A stretch of DNA of 64,000 nt from Persicobacter diffluens (GCF_036244895.1 NZ_BQKE01000002.1:1426001-1490000); one strand, 5' to 3'; positions 18,709-27,860 are shown, numbered from the stretch's first letter. A program made the numbers and translations. The notes: a model not told the origin generated them from the sequence alone.

Positions 18709-19803
18709 ATGCGATATTTTTTAATCATAGGATCATTGTTATGGTCAACTTCGGTATGGAGTCAGTCCCTGAAAAGGACGTTGAATGCCAACCGGGAGGC
18801 ATTTAGGGAGGAGATGTTGCAGGAGCTTAAAGCAACTGATTTTTCTGATCCATGGATAAATAAAGTGCTTTGGGCCATTCCGGCCTTTAATCTATATGAG
18901 CGAGGGGCGGAGGAAACCTTTCGGGCACTCATTGGAAAATATAAGACCCTTGAGGCTCAGCGGCGTTATCATTTTTTATTAGCGTTTTATGACCGATCGG
19001 ATTTTTTAACTGGTGAACAATTAAGCCAGATGCTCGATACTGAAATTGATGTCAAGTGTAGGGCCTTAATTTATGCCTGTTTATTCCAGCGGTCGCTATG
19101 CCCAAAAATCAGGGATGTAGGGCCTTATGAAAAAGTTTTAAATACGCTGGTCAATGAGACTTATTATGATCGGCTTCAGAATAACGACATTTTCAAGGTC
19201 CTCCGGTTATTGAACCGGGAACAATTGAATCTGGTGGCTTTTGTGGATCCGGATCGCAATCAAATAGGGAGTATTCAGGTGTTGCAAAAGGATGGCCGCC
19301 TTTCGGAAAATGTTTATCCTTTTCTTTTCAGGGCGGCATCAAATGCACCTTCCTGTTTTACCAACGGAAATACCCCGACCGGCTTTTTTAAAATTCGTGG
19401 GACCGGAAATTCCGATAATCCTTTTATAGGGCCCTCAACAACCATTGAGACATATCTTATTGGGGAATATCCAGATGATCCCGATTGGCAAACCATAAAG
19501 GATTATGATCGGTTAGTTCCTGAACATTTAAGGGGGAACGAGATGCTGTACCAGGCCTTTTATGCCGGACAGCTCCAACGGTCAGAAATAATTATCCATG
19601 GGTCTACCATTGATCCTACTTTTTTTCGGAATACCGATTTTTATCCTTTCACGCCTTCATTAGGCTGTATGACGGCTAAGGAAATCTGGGATCCTGAAGC
19701 TGGCAATCTATTGGTGAGCAGTCAATTAGATTTAATTAAAGCGACAGAAGTTGATGGCCGTCCATGGGGATTTTTATTAATAGTTAACAAAGAACTTAAT
19801 TAA
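18709..19803 (+). CDS. exported YkuD-like (L,D-transpeptidase fold) protein
   Basis: 364 residues from the ATG at 18709 (TTG at 18700 is the alternative). Signal peptide MRYFLIIGSLLWSTSVWSQS. The N-terminal ~160 residues are helical with no recognised family. The C-terminal part shows the YkuD signature: H297 in IIIHGST and S317-L-G-C320 in PSLGCMTAKE, plus upstream TPTGFFKIRGTG, as in proteins that bind or cross-link peptidoglycan peptides or related substrates. In classical enzymes the motif is HG...S(H/N)GC(I/V)R. Here Leu and Met-Thr replace flanking residues, so activity may differ. Its place between SusD and the DUF4623 lipoprotein is unusual for this fold. Confidence 0.7.
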   Translation: MRYFLIIGSLLWSTSVWSQSLKRTLNANREAFREEMLQELKATDFSDPWINKVLWAIPAFNLYERGAEETFRALIGKYKTLEAQRRYHFLLAFYDRSDFLTGEQLSQMLDTEIDVKCRALIYACLFQRSLCPKIRDVGPYEKVLNTLVNETYYDRLQNNDIFKVLRLLNREQLNLVAFVDPDRNQIGSIQVLQKDGRLSENVYPFLFRAASNAPSCFTNGNTPTGFFKIRGTGNSDNPFIGPSTTIETYLIGEYPDDPDWQTIKDYDRLVPEHLRGNEMLYQAFYAGQLQRSEIIIHGSTIDPTFFRNTDFYPFTPSLGCMTAKEIWDPEAGNLLVSSQLDLIKATEVDGRPWGFLLIVNKELN

Positions 19804-19807
19804 TCAT

Positions 19808-19833
19808 ACCGCAAAAAGTGGTTTAAATTTTTT
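19808..19833 (+). terminator. weak terminator-like hairpin before the DUF4623 gene
   Basis: Five-pair stem ACCGC / GTGGT (one G-T pair) with an A5 loop, then TTAAATTTTTT. It ends 3 nt before the next ATG. Weak on its own; listed because the same layout recurs at the neighbouring junctions. Confidence 0.35.
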
Positions 19834-19836
19834 ATT

Positions 19837-21525
19837 ATGAACAGATTATTTAACGTAATGATGCTGTTAGTCGCCGGACTAATGGTATTTACTTCCTGTA
19901 AAAAAGATGATGATAATACCGTGGTGTCAGAGGCCAAAATGCTGGCTTTTGCGATCACTGATGCAGGAGCAGATAAAGATTTAAAAATTGATGGAGATAT
20001 TTCAGAAGCGGAAGGTGTAGTATCAGTGGTGGTCCCTTTCGAAACAGATTTGACTGCATTGACTACTGAGATATCAGTAAATGAGGGGTCAACTGTGATT
20101 CCAGGTTCAGGAACGACTTTGGATTTCTCCGATTCCCGTAATTTTATTGTCAAGAATGGTGACCTGACTAAAACTTATGCGGTTACTGTAAGCAAAGCGG
20201 AAGCCACTGAAGGAAGCCTGGTTAGTTTAACCATGGTTTCTAGCACAGCGGTGGAGTATGCTACCGAAATTAACTTAGTAGACAAAACAGTGGAGGTGCT
20301 TATTTTTGAAGGTTTCAGCCAGGTAGTTAAAGTGGGTGAAATTGAGGTCGCTCCCGTGGGGGCAACCCATGAATTGGCGGGCGCTGATGAAGATGGATTC
20401 GTGGATTTGACAGAGGGGGCTACCCTTACTGTTAATTATGCCGGCGAGGCGGTAGATTACGCTTTAACTTCCAAGGTGGTAAACACCGGAGCGGACTTCT
20501 CAAACCCAACGATCATCACAAACCTAAGTGGAAAAGCAAATGCAGTACCTCAGGAAATCGATGACAATAATTCCAGAGATGCGCATTATCATAATGGAGT
20601 GGTTTTCGCTCCAAGTAGAAAAGGCGGAAATTATGTATACTATTGGAATGCTTCGGATTTAGCGATTGGTACTAATGGCGCAAACCAACTGGATTTAGAT
20701 GGCATGGATTTCTCTGATGTGAACTGGACCGTTTCTTCGGTATATCCGGTTAATGGACATGTTTATGTGGCATCAATGGCGATGGATAAAGATAAGAAGT
20801 TGAAAGTTTGGTATTTTGAAAATACAACAGCAACCGGGGAATTGGTATTGGATTATACCATCGCTGATCCTGAGGGTACTTCAACTGCTGTAAGATTAGG
20901 GGATGCTTTCTCTGGTGCACTGGATGCTAACGGTAATGGTAAGTTCTATTTCTCTAACTTCCCCTTCGGAAATAATAACAATCAATTCTATACTTTTGAG
21001 GTTACGGGACATACGACAGTAGATGCAACACCAGAGGTGATCGAAATTGGTCTTGAGAGTGGTAAATGGATTGGTCAGTACGGGCGATTAAATGTTACTC
21101 CAGAAGCTGGACATTTTACCACATCAGGAGCAGACATGGGCATCGCGCTTGTAGGAGAGAATGGTCAAGTGATTTTTGAAGTGAATTCTGATGTAATTCA
21201 GGGAAGAGCCCAGGATCCACATATTGTTGAATTCAATCAATCACGTTACTTAACCTATACCGTTAACCGTGAGTGGGAAGCTGGTGGTACATTTTTGGAA
21301 ATTGTAGATATTTCTGAAGGAGCATCAATCGAGGCTGCTTTTAGAGGTTTAAATGGTAATAATATTGCAGAAAAGACCGTTTATCGTATTGATATTGGTG
21401 GTTCTGTTGCCGATGGTTGGGTTTCGGCCACTTCTTCTGTAAATATTGTAGATGGAAAATTGGAAGTTTTCGCATTCTCGACTCTGAATGGTTTTGCTAT
21501 TCACCAATTTGGTGCGGAGCAATAA
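19837..21525 (+). CDS. DUF4623-type surface lipoprotein with DUF5018-like N-terminal module
   Basis: 562 residues; lipobox VFTSCKKDDD, where the acidic stretch after Cys fits a surface lipoprotein export signal of Bacteroidota. Residues ~30-120 form a beta-sandwich module of the DUF5018 type (VPFETDLTALTTEISVNEGSTV, DFSDSRNFIVKNGDLTKTYAVTV). The remainder, with repeated beta-propeller-like strands (HYHNGVVFAPSRKGGNYVYYWN, NGHVYVASMAMDKDKKLKVWYF), matches DUF4623. It sits where SusE/SusF-type glycan-binding lipoproteins usually lie, so a surface glycan-binding role is likely but unproven. Confidence 0.75.
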   Translation: MNRLFNVMMLLVAGLMVFTSCKKDDDNTVVSEAKMLAFAITDAGADKDLKIDGDISEAEGVVSVVVPFETDLTALTTEISVNEGSTVIPGSGTTLDFSDSRNFIVKNGDLTKTYAVTVSKAEATEGSLVSLTMVSSTAVEYATEINLVDKTVEVLIFEGFSQVVKVGEIEVAPVGATHELAGADEDGFVDLTEGATLTVNYAGEAVDYALTSKVVNTGADFSNPTIITNLSGKANAVPQEIDDNNSRDAHYHNGVVFAPSRKGGNYVYYWNASDLAIGTNGANQLDLDGMDFSDVNWTVSSVYPVNGHVYVASMAMDKDKKLKVWYFENTTATGELVLDYTIADPEGTSTAVRLGDAFSGALDANGNGKFYFSNFPFGNNNNQFYTFEVTGHTTVDATPEVIEIGLESGKWIGQYGRLNVTPEAGHFTTSGADMGIALVGENGQVIFEVNSDVIQGRAQDPHIVEFNQSRYLTYTVNREWEAGGTFLEIVDISEGASIEAAFRGLNGNNIAEKTVYRIDIGGSVADGWVSATSSVNIVDGKLEVFAFSTLNGFAIHQFGAEQ

Positions 21526-21540
21526 TTAAATATTTAATCT

Positions 21541-21573
21541 CCCCCGATCTTTCTTAGGACGGGGGCTTTTTTT
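21541..21573 (+). terminator. intrinsic terminator before the second GHL10 gene
   Basis: Perfect stem CCCCCG / CGGGGG with a 13-nt loop, then C and T7. It ends 10 nt before the next ATG. Confidence 0.8.
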
Positions 21574-21582
21574 CTTTTTTAT

Positions 21583-23541
21583 ATGAGACGTCACTTTTTC
21601 TTTCTTTTCTGGGCTTTGGCAGTATTTGGTTGTAAAAAAGATGATCCAGCATCTTCAGCTAAAGAAATAATTAGCATTTCGATAGAGGAAGATGCTACAT
21701 CTACTATTAGTTATTATGAAAGCGAGCAATTATATACCGTCTTCATTGAAGATGGAATTGGACTGGGCAGTTTAACACCATTTTTTGAATTGTCTCCCCA
21801 GGCAACTATCGATCCCGCTAATGGTAAAACGGTTAACTTATCTACTAGCTTGCCTTACATAGTTACTGCGGAGGATGGCAGTACCGCCATCTATCAGGTC
21901 AAGGCACTCAACAGGGGAGAGAGTATTGTTCATGTCGATTTTAAAGAAGTGACGCCATTAAGCCAGCATTCGGCAGAAAATACCTATCAGGTGGAAATAC
22001 CTTTTTTGATCGGAAATAGCCTGACGTCCCTAACACCTGTAATTACTTTAGCTCCCGGAGCGGAGATGATTACCGATATTACTCGGCCGATGGATTTTAC
22101 CAGCCCTCAGGAAATTGTAATTAAGTCTGCAGAAGGAAAAGACCAAAAAATTAATTTAACAGTCCAGTATGGCGGTGAAAGCCTGAATACCTTAGAGGAT
22201 CCAACTTTACCTGAAATTTATGTGGAGGGTAAGGTTAATAATGATAATACAGTGACCTTGAAAGTTCCCTTTGGAACAAATATTAATGCGCTTCAATTTT
22301 CAGCAGTAATACCGGAGACGGCCAGTATTTTACCCGATTTGGCTATGGAACAAGACTTTTCTTCCCCAGTAACGTATACTGTATTTGCTCAAAATGGAGA
22401 AGAAGAAACTTATGTGGTACAGGTAGAGGAGCAAGCGCAAGAAGAAGCGATACGGGCGGTTTGGGTGCCGGATCCGGCGTATTCCGTTGATATCAGAAAT
22501 TATGAGAATATCAAAGCAATGGTGAATCTGTTGGATGAACTAAACTTCAATACCATTTATCTGGCCACCTATGTAAGAGCGTCTACCGCTTTTAAAAGTC
22601 AGGTACTTTTAGAAAATTCTAACTATTCAAATGTTGAGGAGGGTTGGTTCTATAAGAATTATAATTATGTAAGCCCGACCAACGATCCTGTGCGTGACCT
22701 GATTGATGAGGCGCATAAGAAAAATATAAAAGTCATCTTTTGGTTTGAGTATGGATTCATGGCAAGCCATAATGCACCTGATGCTACTCACCCTATTTTT
22801 GCCGTACATCCCGAATGGGAAGGTAAGGCAAATGATGGTTCTTTCTCGAACTATAATGATTCAGATTACTACTTCAATGGTTATGATCCGGAAGTGCAAC
22901 AGTTTTTGCTGGACATGATTGTGGAATCTTTGGACTTATATCCGGATGTGGATGGTATTCAGGGAGATGATAGAATGCCAGCTATGCCCGCCAATTCGGG
23001 TTATGATGAATATACAGTAGCAAAATATAAAGCAGAGCATGGAGGTGATGAGCCCCCACAGAATTATGCAGACAATGCCTGGAAACAATGGCGATTGGAT
23101 ATTCTAAACGAATTTGCCAGGGAGTTGTATCAAACCGTAAAAGCAAAATCAAATGATTATTTAGTATGTGCTTCTCCTAATCCTTACCCATGGTGTGAGA
23201 AAAATTTAATGCAAAGTTGGCCAACCTGGCTATCCGATGGAGTAGTAGATGTTTTAAGCGTTCAATGCTATCGAACAGACTTGGTCGCTTATAAGACGAC
23301 CCTGGATGAAGCCCAGAGATATGTGGAGAGCAGTACAGGTTTAAATGTGTTAAACCCCGGTATTATTTTGAAAGCAGGAAGTAATATTATGGAGGAGGAA
23401 ACTCTGGTTGGACAATTAAAATTTAACCGGGAAGTCGGAACTAATGGTGAATCTCAGTTTTACAATGAGGGATTGAAGGAGCCGTATGTTCAGAAAGTGT
23501 TCCGAGCATTCTATCCCGGCAAGGCAATTTTTCCATACTAA
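21583..23541 (+). CDS. GHL10 glycoside hydrolase fused to three DUF5018-like modules, lipoprotein
   Basis: 652 residues; lipobox VFGCKKDD again with acidic residues after Cys, suggesting surface exposure. Three consecutive beta-sandwich modules occupy residues ~22-110, ~110-205 and ~208-290; each ends in a strand such as YIVTAEDGSTAIYQVKAL, EIVIKSAEGKDQKINLTV or YTVFAQNGEEETYVVQV. A GHL10 TIM barrel follows (AVWVPDP, NLLDELNFNTIYLATYVRAS, KKNIKVIFWFEYGF, VDGIQGDDRMPAMP, PYPWCEKNLMQSWP). The catalytic Asp segment is identical to that of the GHL10 protein at 8005, so this is a surface-displayed paralogue on a three-module stalk. Probably makes the first cut of the glycan. Confidence 0.85.
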   Translation: MRRHFFFLFWALAVFGCKKDDPASSAKEIISISIEEDATSTISYYESEQLYTVFIEDGIGLGSLTPFFELSPQATIDPANGKTVNLSTSLPYIVTAEDGSTAIYQVKALNRGESIVHVDFKEVTPLSQHSAENTYQVEIPFLIGNSLTSLTPVITLAPGAEMITDITRPMDFTSPQEIVIKSAEGKDQKINLTVQYGGESLNTLEDPTLPEIYVEGKVNNDNTVTLKVPFGTNINALQFSAVIPETASILPDLAMEQDFSSPVTYTVFAQNGEEETYVVQVEEQAQEEAIRAVWVPDPAYSVDIRNYENIKAMVNLLDELNFNTIYLATYVRASTAFKSQVLLENSNYSNVEEGWFYKNYNYVSPTNDPVRDLIDEAHKKNIKVIFWFEYGFMASHNAPDATHPIFAVHPEWEGKANDGSFSNYNDSDYYFNGYDPEVQQFLLDMIVESLDLYPDVDGIQGDDRMPAMPANSGYDEYTVAKYKAEHGGDEPPQNYADNAWKQWRLDILNEFARELYQTVKAKSNDYLVCASPNPYPWCEKNLMQSWPTWLSDGVVDVLSVQCYRTDLVAYKTTLDEAQRYVESSTGLNVLNPGIILKAGSNIMEEETLVGQLKFNREVGTNGESQFYNEGLKEPYVQKVFRAFYPGKAIFPY

Positions 23542-23549
23542 TTAAAATG

Positions 23550-23571
23550 GGCCGGTTTTGCCGGCCTTTTT
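23550..23571 (+). terminator. intrinsic terminator before the SGNH gene
   Basis: Perfect stem GGCCGG / CCGGCC with a TTTTG loop and T5. It ends 5 nt before the next ATG. Confidence 0.75.
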
Positions 23572-23576
23572 GCTTT

Positions 23577-24662
23577 ATGAAAAAGTATCTTTTTTTATTG
23601 ATATTCCTTTGTGCTAAAGTTTACGGACAGCCATTGGATAGCTTGAAATTTGTAGCAGTCGATTCCTTTTTATTGTTGGGAAAAATCACGGATCAGACCG
23701 AGACGCCATTTGAACGGCTACCCGCAAAGCTAAAAGGAGTCAGCAGACCTGAAGTGTGGGATCTGGGAAAAAACACAAGTGGCTTGGCTTTGCGCTTTGC
23801 CTCTGATGCCACCGCTTTTGGCTTGGAGTGGGAGGTTTTGAATGATCGGGTATTTAACCATATGTCCTATACGGGAATAAAAGGTTTCGATTTATATGTA
23901 TGGGACGAGGGGAGATGGATGTTTTTAAATTCTGGAAGGCCGACTGGTAAGCTTTCTAAAGTAATGGTCGAACAAGATTTAGCAACCAATGGCATGAGGG
24001 AATATCTCTTGCACTTTCCTTTGTATGATGGACTGCAAAACTTGAAAATTGGGATTAATGCTGAGGCAAAAATTCGAAGACCGAAGGAAGAAATCATTCA
24101 ACAGGAAGCTCCTGTCATTTTTTACGGGACGAGTATCACGCAGGGGGCATGCGCCTCCCGGCCAGGCATGGCTTATCCCAATATTATCAGACGGGAGTTA
24201 AACCGGGAAATTTATAATCTGGGTTTTAGTGGAAATGGGAAGTTGGATTTGGAAATAGCGGAATTGATCGCTCAAAAAGCAGCGGCTGCCATTGTGATCG
24301 ATTGTGTTCCCAATTGTACGCCCACTGATATTAATGATCGCTTGTTTAGATTCGTGGAAATCATCAAATCCAAACAGCCGGAAACGCCGATTATTTTTGT
24401 GGAGAATGTGATTTATCCTCCAATGCAATTTAAGCCTACACTTTCTGAATGGGTAGCCGCGAAGAATGAGGCTTATTTAAATCAGTATAAACGTATTCAA
24501 AAAGCCTGGCCACAAGCCGAATTCAAATATCTAAAAGCAAATACTTTATTGAAAGGGGATATGGAGCATTCCGTTGATGGGATTCATTTGACGGATTATG
24601 GTTTCATGCAATTGAGTGAGCGATTGTTGGAGGTGATACAAAGTACAAGCGAAGATATTTAA
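23577..24662 (+). CDS. SGNH/GDSL-type hydrolase, exported
   Basis: 361 residues from the ATG at 23577; an ATG at 23547 lies upstream of the terminator hairpin and would read through it, so it is rejected. Signal peptide MKKYLFLLIFLCAKVYGQ. The N-terminal ~150 residues form the carbohydrate-associated beta-domain usual in this subfamily, then the SGNH blocks: S186 in FYGTSITQGACASRPG (block I), G in NLGFSGNGK (block II), N in DCVPNCTP (block III) and D334-x-x-H337 in DGIHLTDYG (block V). All four catalytic positions are present. Likely a deacetylase or esterase acting on substituted glycan; last gene of the locus. Confidence 0.88.
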   Translation: MKKYLFLLIFLCAKVYGQPLDSLKFVAVDSFLLLGKITDQTETPFERLPAKLKGVSRPEVWDLGKNTSGLALRFASDATAFGLEWEVLNDRVFNHMSYTGIKGFDLYVWDEGRWMFLNSGRPTGKLSKVMVEQDLATNGMREYLLHFPLYDGLQNLKIGINAEAKIRRPKEEIIQQEAPVIFYGTSITQGACASRPGMAYPNIIRRELNREIYNLGFSGNGKLDLEIAELIAQKAAAAIVIDCVPNCTPTDINDRLFRFVEIIKSKQPETPIIFVENVIYPPMQFKPTLSEWVAAKNEAYLNQYKRIQKAWPQAEFKYLKANTLLKGDMEHSVDGIHLTDYGFMQLSERLLEVIQSTSEDI

Positions 24663-24883
24663 CCTGAATTATTCACCGTCAGTTTTAGGTAGTTTCTTTA
24701 ATTGGTTAATTATCAGTATAGTACATTCGTTTCGGCTGATTTTTTAATAGCCTAAATTTGGGCAAGCTTGCTTTCTCCTCATTCATCTGCTTTCTACGGA
24801 AAAAACTCGAAATAGAAAACTATTCCTTCATTTTTCTCGCCTTGCAGCTAAATGAGGATTGGTGCATGAATAATCCGGGTTAA
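24659..24883 (+). repeat. family A dispersed repeat, copy 3
   Basis: A well-preserved 225-bp copy. Head TTAACCTGAATTATTCACCG overlaps the SGNH stop codon; tail GCATGAATAATCCGGGTTAA ends at 24883. Interior contains TTTGGGCAAGCTTGC, CTCCTCATTCATCTGC and CGAAATAGAAAACTATTCC. Confidence 0.9.
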
Positions 24884-25020
24884 GTACTGATGTTTAGCTT
24901 GCGGTGAAAGATGAATCATTTCAGGAGTAAATAATTGAGGCAAATGTCAAAAATGGGATTCCCGATGATCTGATAATTTAATTCATCCAAGCTTTCCAAA
25001 AATTTCCCTATTTTGCCGCT

Positions 25021-26229
25021 ATGACTAAAATCGACAATAGCAGTATTTCCCTGAAAGTGATTCGGCAGAATCCAATGTATACCTACTTATTGGTCTTGTC
25101 TATGGCTGCAGCAGCAGGCTTTCAGGGCTGGCGTACCTTATTTAATAATTTTGCGGTAGATGAAATTGGCCTGAATGGTTTTAATGTCGGCTTTGTTCAG
25201 TCGGTAAGGGAGATTCCCGGTTTTCTTTCGATGTTGGTGGTATATCTGTTGCTGGTTTTTAAAGAACATCGGTTGAGCGCCTATTCGGTGATGTTTTTGG
25301 GCTTAGGAGTCGCCCTGACGGGTTTATTCCCCTCTTATTTTGGTCTGGCCACCACGACGATGATTATGTCTATCGGTTTTCATTATTTTGAAACGACTAA
25401 TCAGTCTTTAACCCTTCAGTATTTCAGTCATCAGCAGGCACCGATTGTTTTTGCACAGATCAGGTCGATTACCGCAGTTTCTAATATCGGGGTCGGGGCT
25501 TTAATCTTTGGGATGTCCGCATACTTCACTTATCAACAGCAATATATCGTACTGGGCGCCTTTGCCATCATCATTGGAGCCTGGGCCTTGAGTCGAAATC
25601 CGGCTGATGATTCTAAGCCCGCCCAGCATAAGAAGTTACTTATCCGAAAAAAGTATTGGTTATTCTATATGTTGAATTTCCTGAGTGGCGCCCGTCGACA
25701 GATTTTCGTAGTATTCGCGGTTTTTTTATTGGTGAAGAAATACGAGTTTTCTATACAGGAAATCACCATCCTTTTTGTAGCGAATAATATCATTGCTTAT
25801 TTTTTTAATCCGCTCATCGCTAAGGCAATTAACCGTTTTGGAGAACGGAAAGTATTGTCCATGGAATATGCTTCCCTGTTTTTAATTTTTATTGCTTATG
25901 CGACTGTGGAAAACCGCTGGATAGTGGCAGGCCTATACATCCTCGATCATATTTTCTTTAATTTCTCAATAGCGATTAAAACATTTTTCCAAAAGACTGC
26001 CGATCCTAAAGATATCGCGCCTTCCATGGCGATGGCTTTCACCATAAATCATATTGCAGCAGTTGTGATTCCGGTTGTTGGTGGGGCGCTGTGGTTGTTA
26101 AATTGGAAGATACCCTTTATATCTGCGGCGATTTTATGCTTATGTTCGCTGTACTTTGCTCAGCGGATTCGCATTCCTGGTCGGGAAGTGTCGGTTGAAT
26201 GTCCAATAGAAAAGGAAGTCTCGAATTAA
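25021..26229 (+). CDS. MFS transporter
   Basis: 402 residues with 12 predicted membrane helices, the usual size of the major facilitator superfamily. Basic loop AINRFGERKVLS between helices in the second half resembles the MFS A-like motif. It stands alone between a family A repeat and the thioredoxin-fold lipoprotein gene. TATTTTGC just upstream (25006-25020 region) is close to a Bacteroidota -7 box, implying a very short leader. No clue to substrate; the proximity to the glycan locus is not evidence of sugar transport because a terminator-free 358-bp gap containing a repeat separates them. Confidence 0.85.
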   Translation: MTKIDNSSISLKVIRQNPMYTYLLVLSMAAAAGFQGWRTLFNNFAVDEIGLNGFNVGFVQSVREIPGFLSMLVVYLLLVFKEHRLSAYSVMFLGLGVALTGLFPSYFGLATTTMIMSIGFHYFETTNQSLTLQYFSHQQAPIVFAQIRSITAVSNIGVGALIFGMSAYFTYQQQYIVLGAFAIIIGAWALSRNPADDSKPAQHKKLLIRKKYWLFYMLNFLSGARRQIFVVFAVFLLVKKYEFSIQEITILFVANNIIAYFFNPLIAKAINRFGERKVLSMEYASLFLIFIAYATVENRWIVAGLYILDHIFFNFSIAIKTFFQKTADPKDIAPSMAMAFTINHIAAVVIPVVGGALWLLNWKIPFISAAILCLCSLYFAQRIRIPGREVSVECPIEKEVSN

Positions 26230-26349
26230 TTCTTAGCAAGTCATTTTGCGGACATATCCCAATCAGGTATGGTGATAGTTTTGAACATTCAAAACACGAT
26301 GCGTGGTTTGATAGATCATTCAATCAAATAAATCCCAAATTTTTGACTT

Positions 26350-27039
26350 ATGAATCAGAAGTTATTTCTTATGGCCCTGTTGGCGTTATTTATGGTAGCC
26401 TGTCAGGAAGAGAAAAGTGAAAATAATGCGCAAGCAGAGGTAAAAGCACAGCAAGAGGTGCCAGATGCCCAAACCCAGGACCTTACGAAATTAGGGGTTG
26501 AAGAGAAGACCCTTGGCAAAGGATTAATGGTTGGGGATGACGCACCGGAGATTGCAGGTAAGGATCAAAATGGTAATGAAGTGTCATTGCATGAAATGTT
26601 AAAATCAGGGCCTGTGGCCGTGGTATTTTACCGCGGCTATTGGTGTCCGGTTTGTAATCGTGAGCTTAAAGGTTTGCAGGAAAATTTAGATCAGATTACT
26701 GCAGCTGGAGGCCAATTGCTGGTAGTTTCACCGGAACAGTTGAAGGGTGCGCAGAAAATTTCGGAAAAAGTGGGGGCGAGTTTCTCCATTATCCCCAATG
26801 CGACTCAGACGGTGGCAGATTATAAAGTGGGCTTTGAGGTAACAGAGGCCTATCAACAAATGATTCGCGAAAAATTGTCGGAAGATATCGCTCAAAACAA
26901 TGGGTCGGACAAAGCGATATTGCCGGTTCCGGCGACTTTTGTTGTAGGGCAGGATGGAAAAGTGATCTACCGTCAGTACGATGTGAATTACAAACAACGT
27001 GCTTCTGCAGCTGATATTGCAGCGGCGATGAAAGGATAA
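26350..27039 (+). CDS. peroxiredoxin-like (AhpC/TSA fold) lipoprotein
   Basis: 229 residues; lipobox FMVAC, then a ~45-residue polar linker rich in Glu and Gln, then a thioredoxin-fold domain. The active site is VFYRGYWCPVCNREL with C99 and C102, i.e. CxxC, preceded by the GDDAPEIAGKDQNGNEVSL strand typical of AhpC/TSA/redoxin proteins. The C-terminal PVPATFVVGQDGKVIYRQYDVNYKQRAS contains the cis-Pro. Acts in the periplasm, probably reducing peroxides or disulfides. Monocistronic with its own terminator. Confidence 0.85.
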   Translation: MNQKLFLMALLALFMVACQEEKSENNAQAEVKAQQEVPDAQTQDLTKLGVEEKTLGKGLMVGDDAPEIAGKDQNGNEVSLHEMLKSGPVAVVFYRGYWCPVCNRELKGLQENLDQITAAGGQLLVVSPEQLKGAQKISEKVGASFSIIPNATQTVADYKVGFEVTEAYQQMIREKLSEDIAQNNGSDKAILPVPATFVVGQDGKVIYRQYDVNYKQRASAADIAAAMKG

Positions 27040-27070
27040 TATTTACGCTTGATAAATATGTAGGGATATA

Positions 27071-27099
27071 AGGTCAGCTTGATAAGAGCTGACCTTTTT
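27071..27099 (+). terminator. intrinsic terminator after the peroxiredoxin-like gene
   Basis: Perfect 9-bp stem AGGTCAGCT / AGCTGACCT with a 7-nt loop and a T-run. Confidence 0.9.
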
Positions 27100-27280
27100 G
27101 TATGTCACTTGGGTACTGTTCTAATGCTAAAGCTTGGGTAAAAAGGGGATTTTCTAAATTTGCTAGATTGACAATAATGCCATCTTTCGAGCGTATGTTC
27201 TTACTCCTTTTTTGCTGACAAGCTATATGTTGAAAATTGAATTATTTCGTTATCTGCTTTGTAGAAGTCAAGATTTGAGC

Positions 27281-27436
27281 GCGTGTTTATAAACCTACCA
27301 TCCGGCTGCAGATTCGATTTATTGGAAGCCTTTCCAGATTCCTGCTCAACAATAGCGATGCTATGCTCTTAAACCAATCGGGTATCGCTTCTGCAAAAAT
27401 TAAATTTTCGCTGCGATTTTTGGCTTTTTAACACGC
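27281..27436 (-). repeat. family B dispersed repeat, copy 1
   Basis: 156 bp with near-inverted ends (GCGTGTTTATAAA at left, TTTTTAACACGC at right). The reverse complement aligns along its whole length with the copy at 47164-47330; shared blocks include CGCAGCGAAAATTT, TTGCAGAAG, ATACCCGATT, ATAGCATCGCTATTGT and TTCCAATAAATCGAAT. The remaining ~600 bp around it up to 27860 show no gene. Confidence 0.8.
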
Positions 27437-27860
27437 TGTAAACGAGTTTTCAAGCATGTTAATCCAAGTTAATGTTGCTTGGAAATGAAGTCCTACTTTT
27501 ATGGAAGAATGGTTAAATACAAATGTGCGGTTATTGGCCTACCGTTAAATCCTCGTTTTCTGTCGTTCGTTTTAAAATATTCTAACATAAAAGTGTGAGA
27601 AAAAAAGGTGTCCCTTTAGGGGTATCTGCCTTAATGTTAAGAGTTTGGGTTGCGCGGCGATTTTTGAGTGAAAAAAGTCATTATAATTACATTAGATATT
27701 AAGGGTGGGATTAGGCGTTTTGAATGCTATATTGTTGGATAATGCGCCTTGTTAATCTGTTTCTCATCTCATTTGTGGTTTTGCGCAAAAGGAAGATTGT
27801 GGTTTTTTCTGTGTCCTGCACTTTTCTGATTGATTGAAGGACTAATTAAAAATTATTATC

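Noticed and set aside
23547..23576. Upstream ATG as start of the SGNH hydrolase
   Set aside because: It would translate through the terminator hairpin and add ten residues before a normal signal peptide starting at 23577.
26199..26420. 73-residue plus-strand frame between the MFS and peroxiredoxin-like genes
   Set aside because: Overlaps both genes out of frame and has no protein-like pattern.
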